Origin: an uncultured Bacteroidales bacterium
GTDB lineage: Bacteria; Bacteroidota; Bacteroidia; Bacteroidales; Bacteroidaceae
NCBI GenBank assembly: GCA_902776455.1
Contig: CACYQI010000039.1
Location: 1-46,257, forward strand
Length of the DNA: 46,257 nt
Direction: 5' to 3'
The notes beneath the pieces were generated by a model. It had not been told where the DNA came from and ran no database searches. It was given only the letters and a program-made list of their open reading frames with translations. Below are positions 16,738 through 24,023 of the stretch, in pieces (within the stretch, counting starts at the first letter, position 1; each line of letters begins with the position of its first letter). The position numbers were made by a program, and so were the translations under genes.

Positions 16738-16863
16738 CTATTGCTTTTTCTGTTCTTTCTTAGCCTGAATGACCGATATGATGCCAATCAAGACACCAAG
16801 GACTCCAAACCCAAGACTTATCAGGTCGTAATTCTCCTTTGCCCAAGTTATGATTGCTTCCAT
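16738..16863 (-). CDS. 41-residue single-pass membrane microprotein in the RM operon
   Basis: This short frame runs from ATG (16861-16863) to TAG (16738-16740): MEAIITWAKENYDLISLGFG then VLGVLIGIISVIQAKKEQKKQ. It has an amphipathic start, one strong hydrophobic helix (about residues 15-32) and a lysine/glutamine-rich tail, so it is predicted to be a membrane protein with a basic end in the cytoplasm. It sits 4 bases ahead of the hsdS start and 45 bases after the fic stop, in the same direction, so it looks like a true operon member. I do not recognise a family. A role linking the RM complex or Zorya to the membrane is speculation. Confidence 0.65.
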   Translation of the reverse strand: MEAIITWAKENYDLISLGFGVLGVLIGIISVIQAKKEQKKQ

Positions 16864-16908
16864 ACTCATCTTACTTCAAATCCAATACTCTATTCCTTTT
16901 ATTCTTCA

Positions 16909-17643
16909 TTAATACTTGATTCTGAAATAGTCAAGCGTTGCTTTATATTCGTCCTGTGCCGAAAGGCATGTGTCGGTCAGATAGCCGTCAAGATGTCCCC
17001 ATTCGCGCAGGCCACGATAGTAGAACATCTTCAACTCGTCGGTGATGATGAAGGGGACAATGCCGCTGCGCAAACATTCCTTGAACATGATGAGACGCCC
17101 TACGCGACCGTTACCATCCTGGAACGGGTGTATCTTCTCGAAGCGTACATGAAAGTCGAGGATGTCTTCCAAGGTGTGTTGTTCCTTGGCATTGTAGCCA
17201 TCAATGAGTCGCTCCATGCTCTCATGAACCAGCTCTGGCTCGCAGGTCTTTTCTCCACCTACCTCATTAGGCAAACGCTTGTAGTCGCCTACGGCAAACC
17301 AATCCTTGCGGCTGTCCGATGTGCCTGATTTCAGGATGCCGTGCAACGTCTTGGCCAGTTCTTCCGAAAGCGCTTCTGCAGCCCTGTCTATTATCAGGTC
17401 GATGCAACGGAAATGATTCATCGTCTCTACAATATCATCGACATTTACCGTTTGGTCGGCAGAGAGGCCAATGGTGTTTGTCTCGAAGATGTATCGTGTC
17501 TGGTCGTGCGTCAAACGACTGCCCTCGATATGGTTCGAATTGTAGGTCAGGTCTATCTGCGTCTTGTGATAGATGCCGCCTTTCATCCCCCCCTTCTTCT
17601 GCTCACGGAGTGCTGCGAGTAATGGTGTAACTTTATTTTCCAT
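16909..17643 (-). CDS. Fic-domain AMP-transferase, class II (N-terminal inhibitory helix)
   Basis: This 244-residue protein carries the full Fic active-site motif HPFQDGNGRVGR (about residues 171-182) and, at residues 36-41, the inhibitory (S/T)xxxE(G/N) motif as SNHIEG. It therefore belongs to class II Fic proteins, which can transfer AMP to a hydroxyl side chain and are held off by their own glutamate. The target is unknown. The gene lies two bases after hsdM and ahead of the microprotein and hsdS, all in one direction, so it is translated with the RM subunits. Fic genes embedded in type I RM loci recur in bacteria; whether the protein modulates the RM complex or acts as a toxin is open. 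Confidence 0.88.
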   Translation of the reverse strand: MENKVTPLLAALREQKKGGMKGGIYHKTQIDLTYNSNHIEGSRLTHDQTRYIFETNTIGLSADQTVNVDDIVETMNHFRCIDLIIDRAAEALSEELAKTLHGILKSGTSDSRKDWFAVGDYKRLPNEVGGEKTCEPELVHESMERLIDGYNAKEQHTLEDILDFHVRFEKIHPFQDGNGRVGRLIMFKECLRSGIVPFIITDELKMFYYRGLREWGHLDGYLTDTCLSAQDEYKATLDYFRIKY

Positions 17644-17645
17644 TT

Positions 17646-19154
17646 CTATTGAATTTCAAATCCTATGCTGCCGAGTTGTTTCTTTATCTCCTCTTCCAGG
17701 CGATGACTTTCCTTGAAGAGGCCTGAGAGTTCGCTGGTCAGCCGCTGCATCTTCTCTGCGAAAGGCTCTCCATCGTCTTCCTGCTCGGCGATGCCCACAT
17801 AGCGACCAGGTGTGAGGATGAAGTCCTGAGCCTGGATGTCCTGCAAGGTCTTCACGGCACAGTAGCCTGCCTCGTCCTCGAGGGTGCCTTTCCTGTAGGC
17901 CTCGAAGGTCGCTGCTATCTTCTGGATGTCCTCCTGCATCAGTTCGCGGACGGCTCGGGTCACCATTGTGCCCATGTTTCGTGCATCGATGAAAAGCACC
18001 TTGCCCGGCTGTTCCTTATGGCGCGAGAGGAACCAAAGCGAGACGGGAATGCCTGTTGAGTAGAAGAGTTGCGAGGGCAGAGCGATGATGCCTTCCACAA
18101 GGTCGGCTTCGACTATCTTCTGGCGTATCGTTCCCTCGCCTCCTGTCTGGCTGCTGAGTGCGCCATTCGCCAACACAAGGCCGATGCGACCAATGGGCGA
18201 GAGGTGGTGAATCATGTGCTGCATCCAGGCGAAGTTGGCGTTGCCTGCTGGGGGCAATCCGTACTTCCAGCGCGGGTCTTTCTCCAGTTTGTCTGCGCCC
18301 CAATCGCTCAGGTTGAAGGGCGGATTGGCCATAATGAAGTCGGCCTTGAGCGTTGGGTGCTGGTCGTTGAAGAAGGTGTCGGCATACGACTGTCCCAGGT
18401 TGGCTTCCAGTCCGCGAATGGCGACATTCATGTGTGCCATCTTCCAGGTGGAGGGGTTCGCTTCCTGACCATAGACGCTGATGCAGTTGATGTCTTTCTG
18501 GTGGTTCTCGATGAACTTCGCACTCTGCACAAACATACCTCCCGAGCCGCAGCAAGGGTCGTAAACGCGGCCCTGATAGGGTTGCAGAATCTCGACTATG
18601 GTACGAACGATGCACGAGGGCGTATAGAACTCGCCAGCGTTCTTGCCTTCCATCGAGGCGAACTTCTGCAGGCAGTATTCATAGACGCGACCCAGCAGGT
18701 CCTTCTCGTCGCCGCTGGCCAGCATGTGGATGTTCGTGAAGAGGTCCACCACATCGCCCAGACGGCGTTTGTCGAGTTCGGGGCGGGCATAATTGCCAGG
18801 CAGAACGCCCTTCAACTTGGGGTTCTCGCGCTCGATGGCTTCGAGGGCATCGTCTATGACTTTGCCTATTTCAGGCGTATGCGCAGCAAGGCTGATGACG
18901 CTCCAACGCGCATCCTGAGGCACGAAGAAGACGCCATCTGCTTCGTATTCGTCCTTGTCCTCCACGTCGGCATATTCGTCCTTGAGCAGTTCTTGGAACT
19001 TCGCCTCGAACTTGTCGCTGATGTACTTCAGGAAGATGAGTCCAAGCACCACACCTTCGTACTCCGAAGCGTTCAGATTGCCGCGCAACTTATCAGCAGC
19101 CCTCCATATCGCATCCTCGAACCCAATCGAGGTAGTATTGTCCTTTTTTGCCAT
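17646..19154 (-). CDS. hsdM: Type I restriction-modification methyltransferase subunit M (HsdM)
   Basis: This 502-residue N6-adenine methyltransferase has the N-terminal HsdM helical domain (LRGNLNASEYEGVVLGLIFLKYISD), the SAM-binding motif I as DPCCGSGGMFVQS (about residue 201) and the catalytic motif IV as NPPFN (about 278). Together with HsdS it methylates the target site and protects host DNA. It is the first gene of the minus-strand defence array; fic follows within two bases. Length and motif order are standard. The upstream leader is about 200 bases and contains purine-rich short repeats. Confidence 0.95.
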   Translation of the reverse strand: MAKKDNTTSIGFEDAIWRAADKLRGNLNASEYEGVVLGLIFLKYISDKFEAKFQELLKDEYADVEDKDEYEADGVFFVPQDARWSVISLAAHTPEIGKVIDDALEAIERENPKLKGVLPGNYARPELDKRRLGDVVDLFTNIHMLASGDEKDLLGRVYEYCLQKFASMEGKNAGEFYTPSCIVRTIVEILQPYQGRVYDPCCGSGGMFVQSAKFIENHQKDINCISVYGQEANPSTWKMAHMNVAIRGLEANLGQSYADTFFNDQHPTLKADFIMANPPFNLSDWGADKLEKDPRWKYGLPPAGNANFAWMQHMIHHLSPIGRIGLVLANGALSSQTGGEGTIRQKIVEADLVEGIIALPSQLFYSTGIPVSLWFLSRHKEQPGKVLFIDARNMGTMVTRAVRELMQEDIQKIAATFEAYRKGTLEDEAGYCAVKTLQDIQAQDFILTPGRYVGIAEQEDDGEPFAEKMQRLTSELSGLFKESHRLEEEIKKQLGSIGFEIQ

Positions 19155-19365
19155 TTGTATCCTATTATATACTCAACTTTCGCAAGCTCCGCTTGCCATG
19201 TAGATAGAAGGAGTTAGAGGGAGATAGAAGAAGATATGTGGCTTCGCCACGAAGATAAAGGACAATAGCTCCGGAACCTAGTTGTATCGTCTTTTATCTT
19301 CTTCTATCTTCTTTTACCTTCTTCTATCTTTATCTTCTTTTACCTTCTTCTATCTTCATCGGGTA
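19155..19365. repeat. Leader of the defence operon with TTCTATCTTC/GAAGATAGAA repeats
   Basis: The stretch at 19202-19236 has AGATAGAAGAAGATA-type repeats and the stretch at 19292-19356 has CTTCTATCTTCTTTTACC-type repeats, so the two ends are inverted copies of the same degenerate unit. On transcripts of the hsdM operon this would form a long imperfect hairpin in the 5' leader. No gene is seen. Confidence 0.5.
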
Positions 19366-19373
19366 CAAAGTTA
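19366..19373 (-). promoter_or_regulatory. -7 box (TAACTTTG) for the hsdM-to-zorD array
   Basis: The minus strand reads TAACTTTG, a match to TAnnTTTG, about 210 bases before the hsdM ATG. About 20 bases upstream lies TTTC as a weak -33 element. It is the only consensus box I see ahead of the eleven minus-strand genes. Confidence 0.5.
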
Positions 19374-19552
19374 GCAAATTTCCGTTATAATCAGAAAGCG
19401 CAGAGGGAATTTCTCTACATTATAATTGATTTTGTGTCCTCAAACCTATCTATTCCGTAACTTTCCGCTCGGAATTTCAAACAAAAATGCTTAACTTTGA
19501 CTCATAATTACAGAAATAAAGGGGATTTCGAAGAATGTATTCTTTTTTTTTA

Positions 19553-19560
19553 TAACTTTG
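19553..19560 (+). promoter_or_regulatory. -7 box (TAACTTTG), plus strand, ahead of the sialidase
   Basis: TAACTTTG preceded by a T-run fits the Bacteroidetes -7 box. It lies about 300 bases before the sialidase ATG, with the palindromic element 19571-19641 in between, so the leader would be long. Confidence 0.45.
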
Positions 19561-19570
19561 CAGCATCCCA

Positions 19571-19641
19571 TAGGAGCCGACGCTTCCAAGCGTCGGAATC
19601 CGGCAGTCAATCGTACCGACGCTCGGAAGCGTCGGCTCCTA
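19571..19641. repeat. Double-hairpin palindromic element
   Basis: Perfect 17-bp terminal inverted repeats (TAGGAGCCGACGCTTCC at 19571-19587 and its complement at 19625-19641) enclose a short core. Each end can also fold alone: CCGACGCTT/AAGCGTCGG on the left and CCGACGCT/AGCGTCGG on the right. This looks like a REP-doublet or MITE. Downstream (19688-19835) a second block with AGTTAAATAGGAAGTTACGCC...TTAACTTCC-type inverted short repeats fills the space to the sialidase. Confidence 0.7.
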
Positions 19642-19861
19642 CTGCAAAGCGTTAAATATAAGAAAATTTTAGTTTCGGGAGTTATAAAATGAAGTTAAAT
19701 AGGAAGTTACGCCAGCGTTGCTGGCTGGAAGTAAAGCACTTCGTGCTGGACGATAGCCTTGGATCGTTTACTATTGTCCATTTTAACTTCCATGAGTGTA
19801 GCGAATTTACTTCCATTTTTACTTCCGAAAGCTCAGTAAGAAAAGATAAGACTAAACAACT

Positions 19862-21403
19862 ATGAAGACACGACTCTACCTATTCACTCTGATGCTGCTG
19901 ATGGCTGTCTCGGCTTGGGCAGGAGACGCGGAAGGGAATGATGCCCGCACCTCGGGATACGCGAAGATGCCGCAACGCACGACCCTATTCAGCACCCTGA
20001 AGGGCGGCATGGACATCCCCCCCTACCGCATTCCGGGCATCACCTGCGGTAAGAACGGCCGACTCATAGCCAGCGCGGCACGTCTCGTCTGCGGTACCGA
20101 TCCGGGATACGGACAAGTGGATTGCGTGGTGAAGATAAGCGACGACAACGGCTTGACGTGGAGCGACAAGGAGATAGACGTGGCTGTAGGCGATGCTTCG
20201 TTGATAAATAATGTGAAGACTCCGATGGAAGCAGCCTACGGCGACCCGGCCGTCGTGATGGACCGCGAGCACAACGAGGTGCTGGTGATGGCTGTGGCCG
20301 GATGTACCGTTTACACCTACGGCTCGACCAACCGACAGAACCCCAACATGATAGCCACTATCCGCAGTCTCGATGGCGGAGCGACATGGCAGCAACCCGT
20401 TGACCAAACGGAAGACATCTACGGCCTCTTCGACAAGGGCAACCCGATGGCAGCCGCTTTCGTGGGAGGCGGACGAATCTTCCAGAGCCGCATCGTGAAG
20501 GTGGGCGACTACTACCGCATCTATGCTGCCCTGGCTGCTCGTCCCAACGGCAACCGCGTCATCTACTCGGACGACTTCGGTCGGACGTGGAAAGCACTCG
20601 GTGGTGCCAGCGCAACACCTGTCCCCAATGGCGACGAACCTAAATGCGAGGAACTGCCCGACGGACGTGTCATCATCAGCAGCCGCACCGGTGGAGGCCG
20701 TCTGCTGAACATCTACACCTATACCAACACCCGTACCGGAGCAGGCAAGTGGGAGGTGGAGACCAAGGCAACCATGAGCGGCCTGAGCGCAAGCCCCAGC
20801 AGCAACCCCACAAACGGCGAGATGCTCATCGTGCCTGCCAAGCGTCTGAGCGACAGCCGAATGCTATACGTCGCCTTGCAGTCCGTGCCGACAGGTGGCG
20901 GTCGCAGCAACGTGGGCATCTTCTTCAAAGAACTGGCCGACATCAGCGACATCCGCAATCTGACGGCCTTCTCTGCCGGATGGGACGGCTTCTACCAAGT
21001 GAGCACTACGGCTTCGGCCTATAGCAGCATCGAACTCCAAGCCGACGACAAGATAGCCTTCTTCTACGAGGAGACGTTGACGAAATGGGGCACAAAGCCC
21101 AATCCTGTGAGCACAAGCTTCCCAACAGGAGATGGCATACACAACTTCGACGGCTTCGAAAACATCTACCTGGCCCTCGACCTGGAGATGATTACGGGCG
21201 GGAAGTACAGCATAAGCCATGAGGTGAATCGAGGCGAGTATCTGAAGACATTCTTTGGCGCGCTCATCGACGAGGTGGAACTGACAGCCGAAGAGAAGAC
21301 TACAGCAAGGGCTTTGGTGGCCAGTCTGACAGCCGAACCCGCACCAGAGCAGATAGATGCCATCTACACGTTGCTCGCCAGCAAGGAACCTGCCGACAAG
21401 TGA
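19862..21403 (+). CDS. Secreted exo-alpha-sialidase (GH33)
   Basis: This 513-residue protein has a signal peptide (cleavage after about residue 20, SAWA). The mature part is a six-bladed sialidase fold: the YRIPGI arginine motif near residue 55 and Asp-boxes SDDNGLTW, SLDGGATW and SDDFGRTW. A conserved arginine cluster residue is visible in RTGGGRLLN. It removes terminal sialic acid from host glycoconjugates in the periplasm or outside. The C-terminal 60 residues after the fold are acidic and helical. The TGA stop is followed in the same frame by another open stretch (to 21724). The neighbouring sulfatase points to mucin-type substrates. Confidence 0.88.
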   Translation: MKTRLYLFTLMLLMAVSAWAGDAEGNDARTSGYAKMPQRTTLFSTLKGGMDIPPYRIPGITCGKNGRLIASAARLVCGTDPGYGQVDCVVKISDDNGLTWSDKEIDVAVGDASLINNVKTPMEAAYGDPAVVMDREHNEVLVMAVAGCTVYTYGSTNRQNPNMIATIRSLDGGATWQQPVDQTEDIYGLFDKGNPMAAAFVGGGRIFQSRIVKVGDYYRIYAALAARPNGNRVIYSDDFGRTWKALGGASATPVPNGDEPKCEELPDGRVIISSRTGGGRLLNIYTYTNTRTGAGKWEVETKATMSGLSASPSSNPTNGEMLIVPAKRLSDSRMLYVALQSVPTGGGRSNVGIFFKELADISDIRNLTAFSAGWDGFYQVSTTASAYSSIELQADDKIAFFYEETLTKWGTKPNPVSTSFPTGDGIHNFDGFENIYLALDLEMITGGKYSISHEVNRGEYLKTFFGALIDEVELTAEEKTTARALVASLTAEPAPEQIDAIYTLLASKEPADK

Positions 21404-21445
21404 GACGGCAAGACGCTTCCCTGGCTCTCATACAACGACTACAGC

Positions 21446-21724
21446 ATGAAGGCTCCCAAGAAGATGCCTGTTCTGCTCATAGAGACCATGAACGGAACAC
21501 CAGAGAGAAACAACAGTCAAGGCTACGGTTCGATAGAGTATTGCATCGAGACAGCACTTGGCAAGCCCGAGCGTCTTATTGCCTACAACACCTATCAGGT
21601 GAAGAACTACGACCGCTACGAACTTGCTGGTTTTTCCGAAGAGGCAAAGCGTCAATGGCGCGACGAGCATTGGGAAGAGGACCTGCAGAAAGCCTTCGAA
21701 GCTGGAAGACTGTTGGCTGAGTAG
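21446..21724 (+). CDS. Unidentified 92-residue protein or domain remnant
   Basis: The frame from the ATG at 21446 gives MKAPKKMPVLLIETMNGT... ending FEAGRLLAE. The frame is also open back to the sialidase TGA at 21401-21403, reading DGKTLPWLSYNDYS before the ATG. The composition (balanced, acidic helical tail with WRDEHWEEDLQKAF) looks like real coding sequence. I recognise no family. It could be the remains of a separate gene whose 5' part was lost at the junction with the sialidase, or an in-frame extension after TGA. There is no signal peptide. Confidence 0.45.
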   Translation: MKAPKKMPVLLIETMNGTPERNNSQGYGSIEYCIETALGKPERLIAYNTYQVKNYDRYELAGFSEEAKRQWRDEHWEEDLQKAFEAGRLLAE

Positions 21725-21772
21725 AAGGAGCATGAGCGGCCGCAGCCCATGCTGGAGGCGGTTGCGATGGCC

Positions 21773-22414
21773 TCAAGTCAAGCTAAAGAGGAACTGTTGG
21801 GCGGTGTATTCCCAGCGGACGTTGCCGAAGCGGACGAGGCGGGCAAGGAGGCTGACAACTTTGTGGCGAGGAAGACGGGAGAGGCGGACTATCTGACTGA
21901 GCGTCAGAGTGCCCTTCATGGCGTCGAGCAGTTGGCGGATGTCGCCGTCCAAACGGGTAACGGAACCTTGTAGTTTCTGTCCTTCACGCCAAAGGGCAAG
22001 GTGGACGGGCGAAGCTACGATGTTCTCGTCCTTGATGCGGATGTAGGCTATCATGCGCCCTTCCTCGTTTCGTGCAAGGACGGGACGGCGGGGAGAAGGC
22101 GGAACGGTGGCAACGACGATGGTGCGACCCTCGGCATGATAGGTGTCGAACTGGATGCTTGGCTCGGGTTTGCAGTACTTGTAAGCGGCCTGATGCATCA
22201 TGAAAATCTCCTCTTCCGAGCGGACACCCGAGAGGAAGCCATCGTCGCGAACCCCGATAAGCAGCCGTCCGCCATCGGTATTGGCAAATGCCGAAACCGA
22301 CTTGGCAAGCTTGCAGGCATCGGCCACGCGGTACTTGAAGTCCTGCCTCTGGTGCTCGCCTTCACGAATCAGGCGGAGAAGAAAGGCTTTGTCGTCAGGG
22401 ATTCCTCCTACCAT
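21773..22414 (-). CDS. AlbA_2 (Schlafen-type) DNA-binding-domain protein
   Basis: This 213-residue protein has the N-terminal AlbA_2 domain with HQRQDFKYRV, VSAFANTDGGRLLIGVRDDG and YIRIKDENIVASP (about residues 18-140), then a C-terminal helix-turn-helix-like region (LTLSQIVRLSRLPRHKVVSLLARL). Such proteins are thought to bind nucleic acid; the function of this short form is unknown. The ATG overlaps the last codons of the sulfatase gene (ATGGTAG, 7 bases), so the two are translationally coupled. It differs from the truncated AlbA_2-type remnant at 856-1254, which represents the opposite end of a longer protein. Confidence 0.8.
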   Translation of the reverse strand: MVGGIPDDKAFLLRLIREGEHQRQDFKYRVADACKLAKSVSAFANTDGGRLLIGVRDDGFLSGVRSEEEIFMMHQAAYKYCKPEPSIQFDTYHAEGRTIVVATVPPSPRRPVLARNEEGRMIAYIRIKDENIVASPVHLALWREGQKLQGSVTRLDGDIRQLLDAMKGTLTLSQIVRLSRLPRHKVVSLLARLVRFGNVRWEYTAQQFLFSLT

Positions 22415-23925
22415 TCATCGACATTTTGCTCCGCGCGGAAGGCGACGAGCTGTTTTTGCAAACGCTCCCTGTGCCCTCGATACTTGTCCTCCGAGATGAC
22501 ATTGTTCAGCTCGTTGGGGTCTTTCCTGAGGTCATAAAGCTCGTCGTACGTTCCCTCCGGGCCATAGAAGTGAATGAGTTTGTAGCGTCCGTCGCTCACT
22601 CCGTCGTGACGCGACACGTGGTGGACGGCCGGGAAGTCGTAGTAGTGATAGTAGATGTACTTGCGCCAGTCCTTGGGCTGCTTGCCTTTCTGCAGGACAG
22701 GCAGCAGCGAGCGGCCCACCATCTCCTGCGGCTTCTCGATGCCTGCAATGTCGAGATAGGTTGGGGCGAAGTCGATGTTTTGCACCAATGCCTGGCTCTC
22801 GCGGGCTCGACGAGCGTCGGGGGCATAGACGATGAGCGGGGTACGGAACGACTCCTCGTACATGAAGCGCTTGTCGAACCAGCCGTGTTCGCCCATGTAG
22901 AAGCCTTGGTCGCTGGTATAGACGATGAGCGTGTTGTCCATCAGCCCGTTCTTCTCGAGATAGTCGAGCAGACGTCCCACCTGTTCGTCGATGGCATGAA
23001 TGCATCGCATATAGTCGCGAATGTAGCGTTGGAACTTCCATCGCACCAGTTCGTCGCCCGTCGGGTTCTGTTTCTCAAAGGCTTCGTTGCGCGGTGCCAC
23101 TGTGTCCCACCACTTTTTCTTCTGCTCCTCTGTCATTCGCCCCAGGTGGTTCTGCTCGCCTCGACGGACGTCGGTCTTCAGGTCGTAGTGCAGCTTCATG
23201 TTCTTCTCTATGCTCATCTCCTGCGCATGGGCAGCGTTGCCGCGCGTCTCGTAGCGGTCGTAGAATGTCGCAGGCAGTGGGAACTCCACGTCTTCGTAGA
23301 GGTCGAGGAAGCGCGTGGGCGGCATCCAGTTGCGATGAGGCGCTTTGTGATGGACGAAGAGGGCAAAGGGTCGGCTCTTGTCGCGCTGCTCGAGGAACTG
23401 GATGGCATGGTCGGTGATGAGATCTGTCACGTAACCTTCCTCGGGAATATACTTGACTCCGGACTCCGGCGAACGGAAACGCGGACGATAGTACTCGCCT
23501 TGATCCTCAAGAATGTGGTACTGGTCGAAGCCTTTCGGCTCGCATCGCATGTGCCATTTGCCCATGATAGCAGTCTCGTAGCCTGCGGTTTGGAGCATCT
23601 CGCTCACGAAGGTGATGGTGCTGTCGATGCCTTCGTCCAGCCGCCTCTGCCCATTTTGGTGACTATACAAGCCGGTCATCAGACAGGCGCGACTCGGCGT
23701 GCTTAAAGAGTTCTCGACATAAGCGCGTCGGAACAGGGTGCCTTGCTCGGCCAGGCGGTCGATGTTGTCTGTCCTTGCCTGCCGGCTCAGGGCATGTCCG
23801 TAAGCACTAATGGCTTGATAGCTGTGGTCGTCGCTCATGATGTGGACGATGTTCCACCGCTTGGCTTCCTGTGCGGAAAGATTTGCAGCAATGCCTGCAA
23901 GGAGGTAGAGTGGGGCTTTGGTCAT
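22408..23925 (-). CDS. Secreted S-type sulfatase
   Basis: The protein has about 505 residues from MTKAPLYLLAGIAANLSA, a signal peptide. The alkaline-phosphatase-like core contains the metal-binding IMSDDHSYQ and the modification site LSTPSRACLMTG, where the first Ser of S-x-P-S-R is converted to formylglycine by an anaerobic maturase. Later motifs are MGKWHMRCE and YTSDQGFYMGEHGWFDKRFMYEESFR. It hydrolyses sulfate esters on glycans, by resemblance to the N-acetylglucosamine-6-sulfatase/S1 group; the precise substrate is not readable. An upstream ATG at 23940 would add five residues without improving the signal. It probably acts in the periplasm. Confidence 0.9.
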   Translation of the reverse strand: MTKAPLYLLAGIAANLSAQEAKRWNIVHIMSDDHSYQAISAYGHALSRQARTDNIDRLAEQGTLFRRAYVENSLSTPSRACLMTGLYSHQNGQRRLDEGIDSTITFVSEMLQTAGYETAIMGKWHMRCEPKGFDQYHILEDQGEYYRPRFRSPESGVKYIPEEGYVTDLITDHAIQFLEQRDKSRPFALFVHHKAPHRNWMPPTRFLDLYEDVEFPLPATFYDRYETRGNAAHAQEMSIEKNMKLHYDLKTDVRRGEQNHLGRMTEEQKKKWWDTVAPRNEAFEKQNPTGDELVRWKFQRYIRDYMRCIHAIDEQVGRLLDYLEKNGLMDNTLIVYTSDQGFYMGEHGWFDKRFMYEESFRTPLIVYAPDARRARESQALVQNIDFAPTYLDIAGIEKPQEMVGRSLLPVLQKGKQPKDWRKYIYYHYYDFPAVHHVSRHDGVSDGRYKLIHFYGPEGTYDELYDLRKDPNELNNVISEDKYRGHRERLQKQLVAFRAEQNVDEW

Positions 23926-24023
23926 AGGCGAATTAAGCAATGGGTGCAGGCCAATTCCCTTTCACTTCTTTTTGTAGGTGGAAAAGCGGGTGGCTGCAGC
24001 TTTCAACTTCCGATTATCAACTC

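Noticed and set aside
3590-19154. BREX or DISARM system
   Set aside because: No PglZ, BrxC, DrmA or DrmB proteins; the MotA/MotB pair plus EH-type and SNF2 genes fits Zorya, and the methylase belongs to HsdMSR.
23941-24023. Riboswitch or leader between the sulfatase and PurF-like genes
   Set aside because: Only about 80 bases with no conserved structure that I can recognise.
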